Below the pieces are notes generated by a model. It was not told the origin of the DNA and made no database searches. It saw only the letters and a list, made by a program, of their open reading frames with translations. A program made the position numbers and the translations under genes. This document shows, piece by piece, positions 28,290 through 36,003 of a DNA stretch of 64,000 nucleotides. The DNA comes from Saccharobesus litoralis (GTDB lineage: Bacteria; Pseudomonadota; Gammaproteobacteria; Enterobacterales; Alteromonadaceae). The stretch is taken from contig NZ_CP026604.1 of NCBI RefSeq assembly GCF_003063625.1, forward strand, positions 3,512,065-3,576,064, in the 5' to 3' direction. Numbering within the stretch: the first letter of the stretch is position 1; every line of letters begins with the position of its first letter.

Positions 28290-28849
28290 TTTCTATCTTC
28301 CAGAGTTGTCATCGTCGTTTGAGTTTGATTGTCGTTGAGCCAGACAAATGCGGGCATTATTAGTGCCCAAAGTAATGCGATTATTAGGCTTGCTAGGCTA
28401 GTAGGTATACCAAAAGTAACAGCCTCTAGTTTTACCGCAGAATAGTAAGATAATGTGCCTCCCAGTGCGCCAAGCGCGACACAGAGTTTGTATTGGCCTG
28501 ATAAAAATTTGAGTCCAGAACTTAGTGTTGTAACAAATCCGAACCACAGCACGAATAGCCAAATTGGTGGCATGGTTGATGTGTTAGCGGGAAAGTGTTT
28601 AGCCTCGGTTGGAAAAACAAATACACCTAAAACACTTAAAAGCCAGTCTAAGCAAAAGCCAAATGCGGCAAACAGTAAATACAAGCGCAATGAAGACATT
28701 GTTAAATTAAGCCAGTAACAATGTAGCGCAATTAACCCAATAACAACCCCCAGTAGTGTGTTAGCAAAAAGAACGCATAGCCCCCAAACGAGTTTAAATC
28801 CCAGTAAGCTCAGTAAAACCATCTGCCAAGTTACATCATTTCTGATCAT
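28283..28849 (-). CDS. DUF2878 family membrane protein
   Basis: 188 aa with about five hydrophobic segments (LLGFKLVWGLCVLFANTLLG, LYLLFAAFGFCLDWLLSVLGVFVF and others) and the motif MPPIWLFVLWFGFVTTLSSGL typical of DUF2878. It is the first remaining gene of the DUF2878 - chalcone-isomerase-like - DUF3833 unit. Upstream there is only repeat DNA, so the promoter and any further operon genes seem to have been lost or moved. Function unknown. Confidence 0.83.
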   Translation of the reverse strand: MIRNDVTWQMVLLSLLGFKLVWGLCVLFANTLLGVVIGLIALHCYWLNLTMSSLRLYLLFAAFGFCLDWLLSVLGVFVFPTEAKHFPANTSTMPPIWLFVLWFGFVTTLSSGLKFLSGQYKLCVALGALGGTLSYYSAVKLEAVTFGIPTSLASLIIALLWALIMPAFVWLNDNQTQTTMTTLEDRKC

Positions 28850-28964
28850 GTCTTTCGCCTATATCCTTCGCTATATTTTAGCGCTAATGGATTTTTAACT
28901 GTTGTACGGCTGGGCTAATTTATTTGATCACAATGCATTTAGCCTGCATTTGGTTTTACTAGGT

Positions 28965-29588
28965 TATAGTCAAAGCGATCAGGTTTTAGGGGCAGGTTTC
29001 TAGTTCCAGACGAAACCTAAGTACTTACATCCATGTAAGCAAAGCCGTCAAAGCTACCGCATCCGTGCTCGCGCTCCTTACCTACATCCCTGTCTCTTGA
29101 TCACAAGTTTCAGAAGCGCTTTTTTCGGTCAATGGAGGTGAAGTTTTACCACCTAGGCTTAGGAAAATACCCTCGTCATCCTCGCGCATGCGGGGATCCA
29201 GCGACTTTTGTTGGATAAACATAGTAAGGTTAAAGCAAAAGACACTGGGTTCCTGCCTTCGCAGGAAAGACGATACTTTTTTAAGTACTGAGTACTACCG
29301 CCTAGTAAAGTTTTTCTATCTACTTTTGGTCAATTTGTACTAATTAATATTTGTGTAGAAGAGACAGACCTACATCCATGTAGGCAAGCTTCGAGACCCC
29401 ATGAGCATATGCTCTACTATGTGATTGGGGCTGCCGCTCTTAATGGAAGAAAGTGGATTTAGGTATTAGGACGACGCAGGAACCACAGTTTTCCTGTTCC
29501 AGACGAAACCTAAGTACCTACATCCGTGTAGCCAAAGTCGAGAGTAAGCGCTGACAATGAACCATAAAACCTGAGCGAGAAGACTATA
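28965..29588 (+). repeat. composite palindromic repeat, copy C
   Basis: 624-bp unit with the usual ends: TATAGTCAAAGCGATCAGG at the left and CTGAGCGAGAAGACTATA at the right. The core GACCCCATGAGCATATGCTC sits near 29393-29414. Extra blocks separate core and ends. One contains a nested element with CGTCAT...GGATCCAG and CTGGGTTCCTGCCTTCGCAGG arms (29174-29272). A 22-bp stretch beginning GTTCCAGACGAAACC is repeated exactly at 29003-29024 and 29496-29517. Confidence 0.82.
29174..29272. repeat. nested REP-like inverted element within copy C
   Basis: About 99 bp bounded by CGTCATCCTCGCGCATGCGG on the left and CTGCCTTCGCAGGAAAGACG on the right, which are inverted relatives of each other. Each arm also folds on itself. 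It resembles the widespread GTCATTCCCGC-type palindromes of proteobacteria. Confidence 0.65.
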
Positions 29589-30107
29589 CATAGCAATACT
29601 TAGTGCATTAGGGTTAAGTACGAGTTTAGTCATAGTGGCTAATACAGCCGCGTGATATTGAGAATCCAAGTGTTGAAAGTGACTGGATGAGGTGTGTAGA
29701 TAACGATCTTTTTGTTATTCCGGTGAAGATTACGTAGGCAATAAATCCGCTAAAATTAGTGGTTATACAGAAAAACAGCGAAAACCGTTTCTGTTGAAGT
29801 TAACGCTAATTAGGTGTTAAGCGCGCATATTTAAGGCATGGGTAAAATTGCTGCCATTGGTTAATGGAACAACGGAATCCGCAATAGGTGGTTTAAGTCG
29901 TAGGCAATAAGTGACAGTAAGAAAGAGGTTTAAACTTAAAGTGATTTGTGTGCCCATCTATGAGTATTTTCGACGGTTAAGTTGGATAACCTAGCATACA
30001 TTGCTTAGATAAATTATTGATTTTCAATCACGTAGGGCTAGCCCTTTTACTTTTTGTTTATTTTTTATGTTGATTTTTTAGGTCAATTAACAACCAATTT
30101 ATGATCT

Positions 30108-30141
30108 AAATCGTAATTTTTTTGACTATTACGATTTTTTT
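30108..30141 (+). terminator. AT-rich hairpin with T-run upstream of hpf
   Basis: AAATCGTAA (30108-30116) pairs with TTACGATTT (30129-30137) and is followed by T to 30141. It has terminator form but no obvious gene upstream, so it may be a regulator site or a relic. Confidence 0.4.
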
Positions 30142-30271
30142 ACAGATTAAACCTTGTGTTTTTAGCCAGATGACCCAAGCTCTATTATGTGCTTAGATTA
30201 ATTTTATTATTTTTAGGCGCATAGTAAGTATTTCTAAACAAATAAGCTAAAACAACTGAAAAGGAATAGCT

Positions 30272-30628
30272 ATGAGAATAGAACTTTCTGGCCATCACGT
30301 CGATGTTACCGACAATATTAAACAGCATGTTGATGAAAAATTTTCCAAGTTAGCCAGCCATTTTCCTTCTTTGTTATCAATTGATGTCATCATTACTCAA
30401 GAGCACGGTGAATATGTGGTTGAAGCCGTTACCAACTACGAAAGTGTACGTATTGCGGCGTCAGGTCATGATGCAGTCATGTATCCTGCAATCAATAAAG
30501 CTTGTAAAAAATTAGATGCTGCACTTAAGCATCGTAAAGGCCATTTGAAAGGGGACTTACATAAAAAACCAGAAGTGACTACACCTGAAATTGCCCATGA
30601 AATTATTCAAGGCATGGAGCTAAGGTAG
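30272..30628 (+). CDS. hpf: ribosome hibernation promoting factor, short form
   Basis: 118 aa, HPF/YfiA beta-alpha-beta fold, starting MRIELSGHHVDVTDNIKQHV and with the central SVRIAASGHDAVMYPAINKA helix-strand region. There is no C-terminal long-HPF dimerisation domain, so it is the short type that binds 30S and helps form 100S ribosomes or silence 70S. SD AAGGAAT precedes the ATG. In many gammaproteobacteria hpf lies between rpoN and ptsN; here it is isolated between repeat clusters, and a hairpin follows the stop. Confidence 0.9.
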   Translation: MRIELSGHHVDVTDNIKQHVDEKFSKLASHFPSLLSIDVIITQEHGEYVVEAVTNYESVRIAASGHDAVMYPAINKACKKLDAALKHRKGHLKGDLHKKPEVTTPEIAHEIIQGMELR

Positions 30629-30656
30629 TAAGCTAGACTTAAATTTATCTCTCTTC

Positions 30657-30679
30657 GGTTAGGCATTAAGTGCCTAACC
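30657..30679 (+). terminator. hairpin after hpf
   Basis: Perfect 9-bp stem GGTTAGGCA / TGCCTAACC with a TTAAG loop, about 30 bases after the hpf stop. It lacks a T-run, so termination is probable but not certain. Confidence 0.5.
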
Positions 30680-30760
30680 TAATCGCTAATAGAGTAGTCG
30701 GCGCTTAAGCGTTGACTACATCAAAACCCCAGCACATCATTTCTACAGTTAAATACAAAG

Positions 30761-30966
30761 TATAGCCAAAGCGATCGGGTTTTAGTGCAGGAAAGGCGGT
30801 ACTTTTTTAACCATTAATTACTACCTATTAATCCGTAATTTTATTCGACTTTTGGTTAGCTTGTGATAATTAATATTTGTGTAGAAGAGACAGACCTACA
30901 TCCGTGTAGCCAAAGTTGAGAGTAAGCGCAGACAATGAACCATAAAATCCGAGCGAAAAGACTATA
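30761..30966 (+). repeat. palindromic repeat, copy D (deleted composite)
   Basis: 206-bp copy with diverged ends (TATAGCCAAAGCGATCGGG at left, GAGCGAAAAGACTATA at right). Its middle (about 30790-30905) matches the right part of copy C's insert: GCAGGAAAG, TACTTTTTT, TAATTAATATTTGTGTAG, AAGAGACAGACCTACATCC. It lacks the CATATG core. It looks like a deletion derivative of a copy-C-type element. Confidence 0.78.
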
Positions 30967-31093
30967 TAGTCAAAGCGATCAGGTTTTAGGGGAAGCCGTC
31001 AAGCTTCGAGACCCCATGAGCATATGCCCTACTATGTGATTGGGGTGAGTAAGCGCTGACAATGAACCATAAGGCCTGAGCGAGAAGACTATA
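30965..31093 (+). repeat. palindromic MITE-like repeat, copy E
   Basis: Complete 129-bp copy. It begins TATAGTCAAAGCGATCAGG and ends CTGAGCGAGAAGACTATA. The two ends are imperfect inverted repeats over about 24 bp, and pairing continues inward (GTCAAGCTT with AAGCGCTGAC, CCCCA with TGGGG). It shares its first two bases with the end of copy D, and its right end provides the stop codon of the 109-aa ORF. Confidence 0.92.
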
Positions 31094-31418
31094 CTAACTC
31101 GTTAATAATCGTTCCGACAACATTACCTACGTTATCAGGTAAGGCATCAGTGGCTTGTTGATTTTTAGCAAAGGTTTGTAAGCCGACCAACTCATTGGTG
31201 AGTGAATCCCCACCGTCTAACGAATTTAAGAATTTACTGGTTAATCCGATCTGTTGACTGGCAGTATTGGCTAATAAGTCTTGCGTGGTTAAGGCTTTAT
31301 TTTCTTGCTCTTTGTTTAACGCAGTACTGAGTAAGTCACGATTTTGACCGCCACTATTACCAAAAGTGGAGCTAATAATCGCACTGTTTATACTGTTTTG
31401 TACACTACCGATAGCCAT
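31089..31418 (-). CDS. hypothetical protein, 109 aa, 3' end set by repeat copy E
   Basis: Small protein without signal peptide, rich in Ser, Asn, Thr and Gln (AIGSVQNSINSAIISSTFGN, LLANTASQQIGLTSKFLNSLDG). I do not recognise its family. The last codons GTA TAG overlap the terminal TATAGTC of repeat copy E, so the stop codon belongs to the repeat. The original protein may have been longer and been cut by the insertion, or the insertion may have replaced a nearby natural stop. No partner gene is evident. Confidence 0.6.
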   Translation of the reverse strand: MAIGSVQNSINSAIISSTFGNSGGQNRDLLSTALNKEQENKALTTQDLLANTASQQIGLTSKFLNSLDGGDSLTNELVGLQTFAKNQQATDALPDNVGNVVGTIINELV

Positions 31419-31637
31419 GGGGCGTTACTCAAAGTTTACCTACTACACAACTAGTTTAGCTAAAAAAATGTTTAAATTCTAATCAAAAATGGTGATTAAC
31501 TCTCAAGTTTAAACAATTATACAGTACAGCTTGATATCCCTCTTTACAGGATAGGCGATAGATCGGCTTAGAAGTTGGTAGGATAGTTAAGTTAGGAGAG
31601 TTAAGTTAGGCTAGTTAGGGCTGAGAAGTCGGTCAAC
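31419..31637. other. intergenic stretch with short tandem repeats
   Basis: No gene. A short imperfect tandem motif, AGTTAAGTTAGG and variants, occurs about three times between 31580 and 31620, just before repeat copy F. Confidence 0.5.
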
Positions 31638-31766
31638 TATAGTCAAAGCGATCAGGTTTTAGGGGAAGCCGTCAAGCTTCGAGACCCCATGAGCATATGC
31701 TCTATTATGTGATTGGGGCGAGTAAGCGCTGACAATGAACCATAAGACCTGAGCGAGAAGACTATA
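31638..31766 (+). repeat. palindromic MITE-like repeat, copy F
   Basis: Complete 129-bp copy almost identical to copy E, with TATAGTC and GACTATA ends and the GAGCATATGCTC centre. It lies about 50 bases beyond the terminator hairpin of the GH15-like gene. Confidence 0.92.
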
Positions 31767-31816
31767 TTGGCTGTCTTGTTATTTGTTCTTTAAATATGCA
31801 ACTGCTTGAATAAACC

Positions 31817-31847
31817 CACAAGCTAGGCATTTGTTACCTAGCTTGTG
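31817..31847 (-). terminator. terminator of the GH15-like gene
   Basis: Perfect 11-bp stem CACAAGCTAGG (31817-31827) / CCTAGCTTGTG (31837-31847), 29 bases past the stop at 31876. On the minus strand it is followed by GGTTTATTC, a short T-rich tail. Confidence 0.7.
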
Positions 31848-31875
31848 TTGATTCTAAAATTTGCGTTAGTAACGC

Positions 31876-34800
31876 TTATTTAGCAATAGATGCTAAGTAC
31901 TCCTGCACTTGTGATTGTAATACTTCGGTTGATTCTTGCAGTAAACAGTCGAGGTTACGATCACCTGATTTCACTTTGCCTTTTGATTGCACAAAGTTTA
32001 CCGCCGCTTTTTCTAACAACTCACCTAGAACAATAGGCTGTTCAAATCTAACGCTTGGGTTAGCTTTACAATATTGGCTATAGGCATAAAGTGTTTCAAT
32101 AATGGCGGCTTTAAAGTAAATCGGGTGGAAGTGTTGGATCAACTTATCGAGTAAAGAGGCAAAACTTTCTTCACGCGATGTCATGGAGCTACGAATTAAT
32201 TCGCAATCTAATACTTCTTCTGCATCTACATGCTCTGCAAAAATGAGTTTATTGGTGTTGTCTAAGCTTTGGTAAATATCGCTAAGAAACTCATCATCAA
32301 AGCGCGTAATAAGGCCACGTGCTGAGCGCCACTCTAACCAGTCAGTATCTAACGCATGTAATCCTTTTTGCGTGCTATGTTGGGCAATACTGGCCGCTAC
32401 ATCTAAATTGTACTCTTGGTATTGAATTTCAAGTGTCGCTTGTACTTTACTCATTAACTCAAATGGCGCAAGTGAACCTAATACTTGATAGGTCATGTCG
32501 CTGCATTCTGCATGATTGGCGCATACGGCTAATAAATTGTGTAAATCAATAGAACGTAAACCATTAAACAGGCTGGTATTGGTTCGAATGGTATAGCCTA
32601 AAATGACCAACAATTCTTGCACTAAGCTTCGCTCTAGTGGTGATTGCGTAACCTTATCAATAGCCGTAATTAATTCGTCAAGGTCGATGTTGGCATGGTC
32701 AAAAGTGATATGCTGATTAGCACCAATTGTGATCGCAATGTGTCGTGCACACAACAAGGATAGATCTTCTGATATATCACGATGAGCATAGTTCAATACA
32801 GAGAAACACTGCCGAGCCGTTAACCAGTTTTGTTGATATTCAGCCTCACTATAAATACCTTCAACCAACTGTTGGAACGTAATACCCGTACCCATTTGTT
32901 GTTCCATGGTAAATTCGCTTAGCCAAGCATCCAGCTGTTGTGCACTGGCTTGATCTGTATCTAGTTTATTTAATGCCGTGGCGATATCCTTGTTTAATAG
33001 ACTTAAATCAAAGCTGTAATGCTGAGTTTGTTCACAAGGTTCAGAGCTGGCTATTGGAGTGACTTGACGGTTGTTAACCCATAAATGATTAACACGTGAC
33101 GCACGGAAAGCCAGTGCAGCCGAAGCGTAACCAACGTTGCTGGCGGTACTGCGTAATTGTAAGTCTTTTAATGTACTGAATAATACATTAGCGTCTTTGG
33201 CGTCACACATGGCTTGGTCAACCATATAAGTGAATACAGCCGCTTCTTCATTTATCCAATGGCGAGCAATATGGTTTAGCTCGCTGGTTAAATTAGCACT
33301 GGCCAATTGAGCATCAAATAACTGGTAGTCTTTAGCTTCGTGTTGCAAGCTAGACAAGCATAAATACTCTTGTTTATTTATGTTGTAGGTTTGCGCGGTT
33401 GCTAGCCCTTGGAAGCGGCGCTTGGGGCGACCTGTCAGGTTTAACGAACTATTTTTACCCACAATTTGATAAGTGTCGACCAAGCTAGCGGCAGACATGA
33501 CTTTTAACGGATGGATATCGTCAATTGATTCTGCGACAACACCATTAGCCGCCAGCTCTTTTTTCACTTTATCGTTTTCAGCCAGAACCACTAAGGCAAT
33601 TTGTGTTTTATTTTTAGCGGTTGAGCGGTTACGCAATTGCAATGGGTCTAAATCGTCTTTTTCGATTAAACCTGTATCAAGCATTAAGCCGGTATAATAT
33701 AGGCTTTGTGCCCAAACAAGAGGTAGATTTTCGTTCGGAATACGTTGTTGCGAACCCGGTTTTTTGCGTTCAGCTTCAATTTTATCTTCAGGCACAATAT
33801 AAAGCTCGGGTAACAATCCTTTACCGTCGATATGTACCATAACGGATTCCAACTTATCACGATAAGCTTGAGCTTGTTGTTTATCATCTTCAAATAAAGA
33901 TTGAATGTATAAATAGGTATAAAATAGTGGCCATTCACATTCAATACTTTCAAAGTTAGCTAACTCTGAATGCTCATAATGAATACGGCTGTGATCTTCA
34001 TTTGCCGCTTGGTGGCCATCCCATAAAAAGCGTTTACAACCGTATTCGCCGCCCAGTTCAGTTAAAATTTTATTGCGGGTTTTTTGTACTAAGGCTTCAT
34101 CACCCACTGCAAATGCCGGATAACCAATAATACTTAAAATTGCACTATCGACTTCTTTAGAAAGTGATTCACGAGGCAATAAACGCGCTAGCGTATTTCG
34201 TGCACGCGAGACAGCATCTGGGATTGTGTGTACCACTGCACGCGGAGAGCCATTAGGGCCAAATAGGTTAAAACCATCTAATGCTTGCAGTGCCGCTTTC
34301 GCCATACCGACTGAGCTGGCATTTATTTCAGTTTTACCATTATTGATTTTGTTGCCGCGCTCCCAAATGCCATAATCTGGAATACGATAGGCAAAGGCGA
34401 TGTAGTAGATAAGGTTTTGCACAAAATCGACTTCATCTAAGGTGTTGATAATGCGTAATCCTGACGCCGTCATTTGCGCTATCATTAATAAAAAGATAGA
34501 CGTCGCATCAATTTGTAAATGTCCCCATTCTGCGTCACCTACGACAGGTAAACCCGTATGTGTGTCGTATTTGGCATGCAAGCAGTCCATTGAGTCCAAG
34601 GTATGTTTGAATGTTTCTACCTTGTCGGCTTGACGCATCATTGACTGTAACAGGCCTCGCATGAGTTTAATGGTGGCTTGTTCTAGCTGGTCTTTGCGCT
34701 CGGTTTCGCCATGGCGTTTATATGCCATGCTTAAACCCCAAACACTCAATATCGAATAAACATTGTCGCGCACCCATGCATCGGTATAATCGCCGTGTGT

Positions 34801-34995
34801 GGTGATGGCGGTACTGGCCGGCAGTAACCCGGTAACAGGGTTTTGGCGGTTCAAGATGATTTGTTTAATATCTTTGTATAAGGTATTGAGTAATTCAGTA
34901 TTTTTCATATGTTTTGTCTTGGGTTGCTGCGGGGGGTAGAAGCAATAGTCACTGATACTGCTGGCACTAGCGTCTTTTTTTGCCAATTTATTCAT
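31876..34995 (-). CDS. phosphorylase-kinase alpha/beta-like GH15-fold protein
   Basis: 1039 aa. Residues about 30-460 form an (alpha/alpha)-barrel of the glycoside hydrolase 15 / phosphorylase kinase alpha-beta type: NPVTGLLPAS, GDYTDAWVRDNVYSI, DAEWGHLQIDATSIFLLMIAQM, GIWERGNKINNGKTEINASSVGMAKAALQAL (core WERG-K-INASS-G). The remaining residues match the extended C-terminal region of such bacterial proteins and have no catalytic motif I know. It has no signal peptide, so it is cytoplasmic. A role in glycogen or glucan metabolism is inferred from the fold; hydrolysis is not certain. Two starts are possible, 34995 or the ATG at 34908. No glycogen genes adjoin. Confidence 0.83.
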   Translation of the reverse strand: MNKLAKKDASASSISDYCFYPPQQPKTKHMKNTELLNTLYKDIKQIILNRQNPVTGLLPASTAITTHGDYTDAWVRDNVYSILSVWGLSMAYKRHGETERKDQLEQATIKLMRGLLQSMMRQADKVETFKHTLDSMDCLHAKYDTHTGLPVVGDAEWGHLQIDATSIFLLMIAQMTASGLRIINTLDEVDFVQNLIYYIAFAYRIPDYGIWERGNKINNGKTEINASSVGMAKAALQALDGFNLFGPNGSPRAVVHTIPDAVSRARNTLARLLPRESLSKEVDSAILSIIGYPAFAVGDEALVQKTRNKILTELGGEYGCKRFLWDGHQAANEDHSRIHYEHSELANFESIECEWPLFYTYLYIQSLFEDDKQQAQAYRDKLESVMVHIDGKGLLPELYIVPEDKIEAERKKPGSQQRIPNENLPLVWAQSLYYTGLMLDTGLIEKDDLDPLQLRNRSTAKNKTQIALVVLAENDKVKKELAANGVVAESIDDIHPLKVMSAASLVDTYQIVGKNSSLNLTGRPKRRFQGLATAQTYNINKQEYLCLSSLQHEAKDYQLFDAQLASANLTSELNHIARHWINEEAAVFTYMVDQAMCDAKDANVLFSTLKDLQLRSTASNVGYASAALAFRASRVNHLWVNNRQVTPIASSEPCEQTQHYSFDLSLLNKDIATALNKLDTDQASAQQLDAWLSEFTMEQQMGTGITFQQLVEGIYSEAEYQQNWLTARQCFSVLNYAHRDISEDLSLLCARHIAITIGANQHITFDHANIDLDELITAIDKVTQSPLERSLVQELLVILGYTIRTNTSLFNGLRSIDLHNLLAVCANHAECSDMTYQVLGSLAPFELMSKVQATLEIQYQEYNLDVAASIAQHSTQKGLHALDTDWLEWRSARGLITRFDDEFLSDIYQSLDNTNKLIFAEHVDAEEVLDCELIRSSMTSREESFASLLDKLIQHFHPIYFKAAIIETLYAYSQYCKANPSVRFEQPIVLGELLEKAAVNFVQSKGKVKSGDRNLDCLLQESTEVLQSQVQEYLASIAK

Positions 34996-35111
34996 TGAGT
35001 ATACCCAACAATAAATAGCTTGTTTGTTAAATCTTTGTTTTTATTACAATTTGATTAGTTGGTGCTTTTAGCTATAACTATTTTTCATGATTAATTTTAG
35101 TATTTTACGCC

Positions 35112-35867
35112 ATGTCTGACAATTCACATTCGTTTGCAGCGCTTAAATCAAGGCGTTTATTAACGGCGACAAAGCCGTTTAATGCTAGAGGTAAATTACA
35201 AACTCGTTGCGAAAGTTGTTCATTAGCAACTTATTTATGCGCGTGTCAGTGGCGACTGCGTTTACCACTAGACTTTGATTTTGTCGTGTTATTGCATCGT
35301 AACGAAATTTTAAAGCCGACTAATACTGGGCGCCTGATTTCCGATCTTTTTTATGACAATACAGTTTGTTTTGAATGGTCGCGCACTGAACCTGATCCGC
35401 AGTTACTACAGCTGTTGCAGGATCCAACTCGACATGTGATGATTTTATATCCAGAAGAGCAAAACAATGACCGTACTGTTTTTACTGATTTAACTTTGGT
35501 CAGGCAGCAATATAGCGATAAGCGTTTAACCATTGTTGTATTAGATGGCACATGGAAACAAGCACGAAGAATGATGACATTAAGCCATTGGTTAAAATGT
35601 GTACCTGTGCTTAGTTTGCAATTAAATCAGTTAGGGCAATATGGTTTACGTAAACCGTTAATTGAAGGGCAACTGGCAACGGCTGAAGCTGCGGCTTGTG
35701 TAGCTTGTGAAGCGGGTCAAGTCGAGCAGGGACAAGCTTTGAGTGATATGTTTGCGGTATTTACGCAACATTATTTAGCGGCACGCGCCTGTAAACAGCC
35801 TGAAATTGGAGAACCACACCACAGATTAGGGGTGATGAAACAGCTTATTGCGCAAACTAAGCGTTAA
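35112..35867 (+). CDS. tapT: DTW-domain tRNA-uridine aminocarboxypropyltransferase
   Basis: Adds the 3-amino-3-carboxypropyl group of SAM to uridine (acp3U) in tRNA. It is 251 aa. A Cys cluster CESCSLATYLCAC near residue 35 is the zinc-binding feature of the family. The DTW-type motif appears as VVLDGTWKQARRM near residue 150, and HRNEILKPTNTGRLISDL (core H-E--KPTNTGRL) is the SAM-binding segment. It is divergent from the GH15-like gene. Symbol given by family match to E. coli YfiP/TapT. Confidence 0.9.
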   Translation: MSDNSHSFAALKSRRLLTATKPFNARGKLQTRCESCSLATYLCACQWRLRLPLDFDFVVLLHRNEILKPTNTGRLISDLFYDNTVCFEWSRTEPDPQLLQLLQDPTRHVMILYPEEQNNDRTVFTDLTLVRQQYSDKRLTIVVLDGTWKQARRMMTLSHWLKCVPVLSLQLNQLGQYGLRKPLIEGQLATAEAAACVACEAGQVEQGQALSDMFAVFTQHYLAARACKQPEIGEPHHRLGVMKQLIAQTKR

Positions 35868-36003
35868 GCGGCTATCATTTTATTTGTTTCGAAGATAGGC
35901 TAAATCAGGTTCTACGATTCAGTACTTTATTAAGTAATTTTGAATCGTTTTAGGTATGCAATAAATATAAATAAATAGATAACGATAAGAGCTAGCATAT
36001 TAG

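Larger units (their letters stand above)
28850..30271. other. 1.4-kb non-coding, repeat-derived region
   Basis: No gene I can support. It contains composite repeat copy C (28965-29588). About 500 bases of AT-rich sequence without a long frame follow, then a hairpin near 30108-30141 before hpf. A minus-strand frame at 29466-29669 starts outside copy C and runs into it; its first 26 codons may be a gene remnant, but I cannot identify it. Confidence 0.6.

Noticed and set aside
29466-29669. 67-aa minus-strand ORF
   Set aside because: It runs across the end of repeat copy C, with no homology I can name; at most its first 26 codons are a gene remnant.
28965-31766. Possible CRISPR array
   Set aside because: Repeats are 126-624 bp, palindromic, in both orientations and separated by irregular distances and genes. 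There are no 25-40-bp direct repeats with regular spacers and no cas genes.
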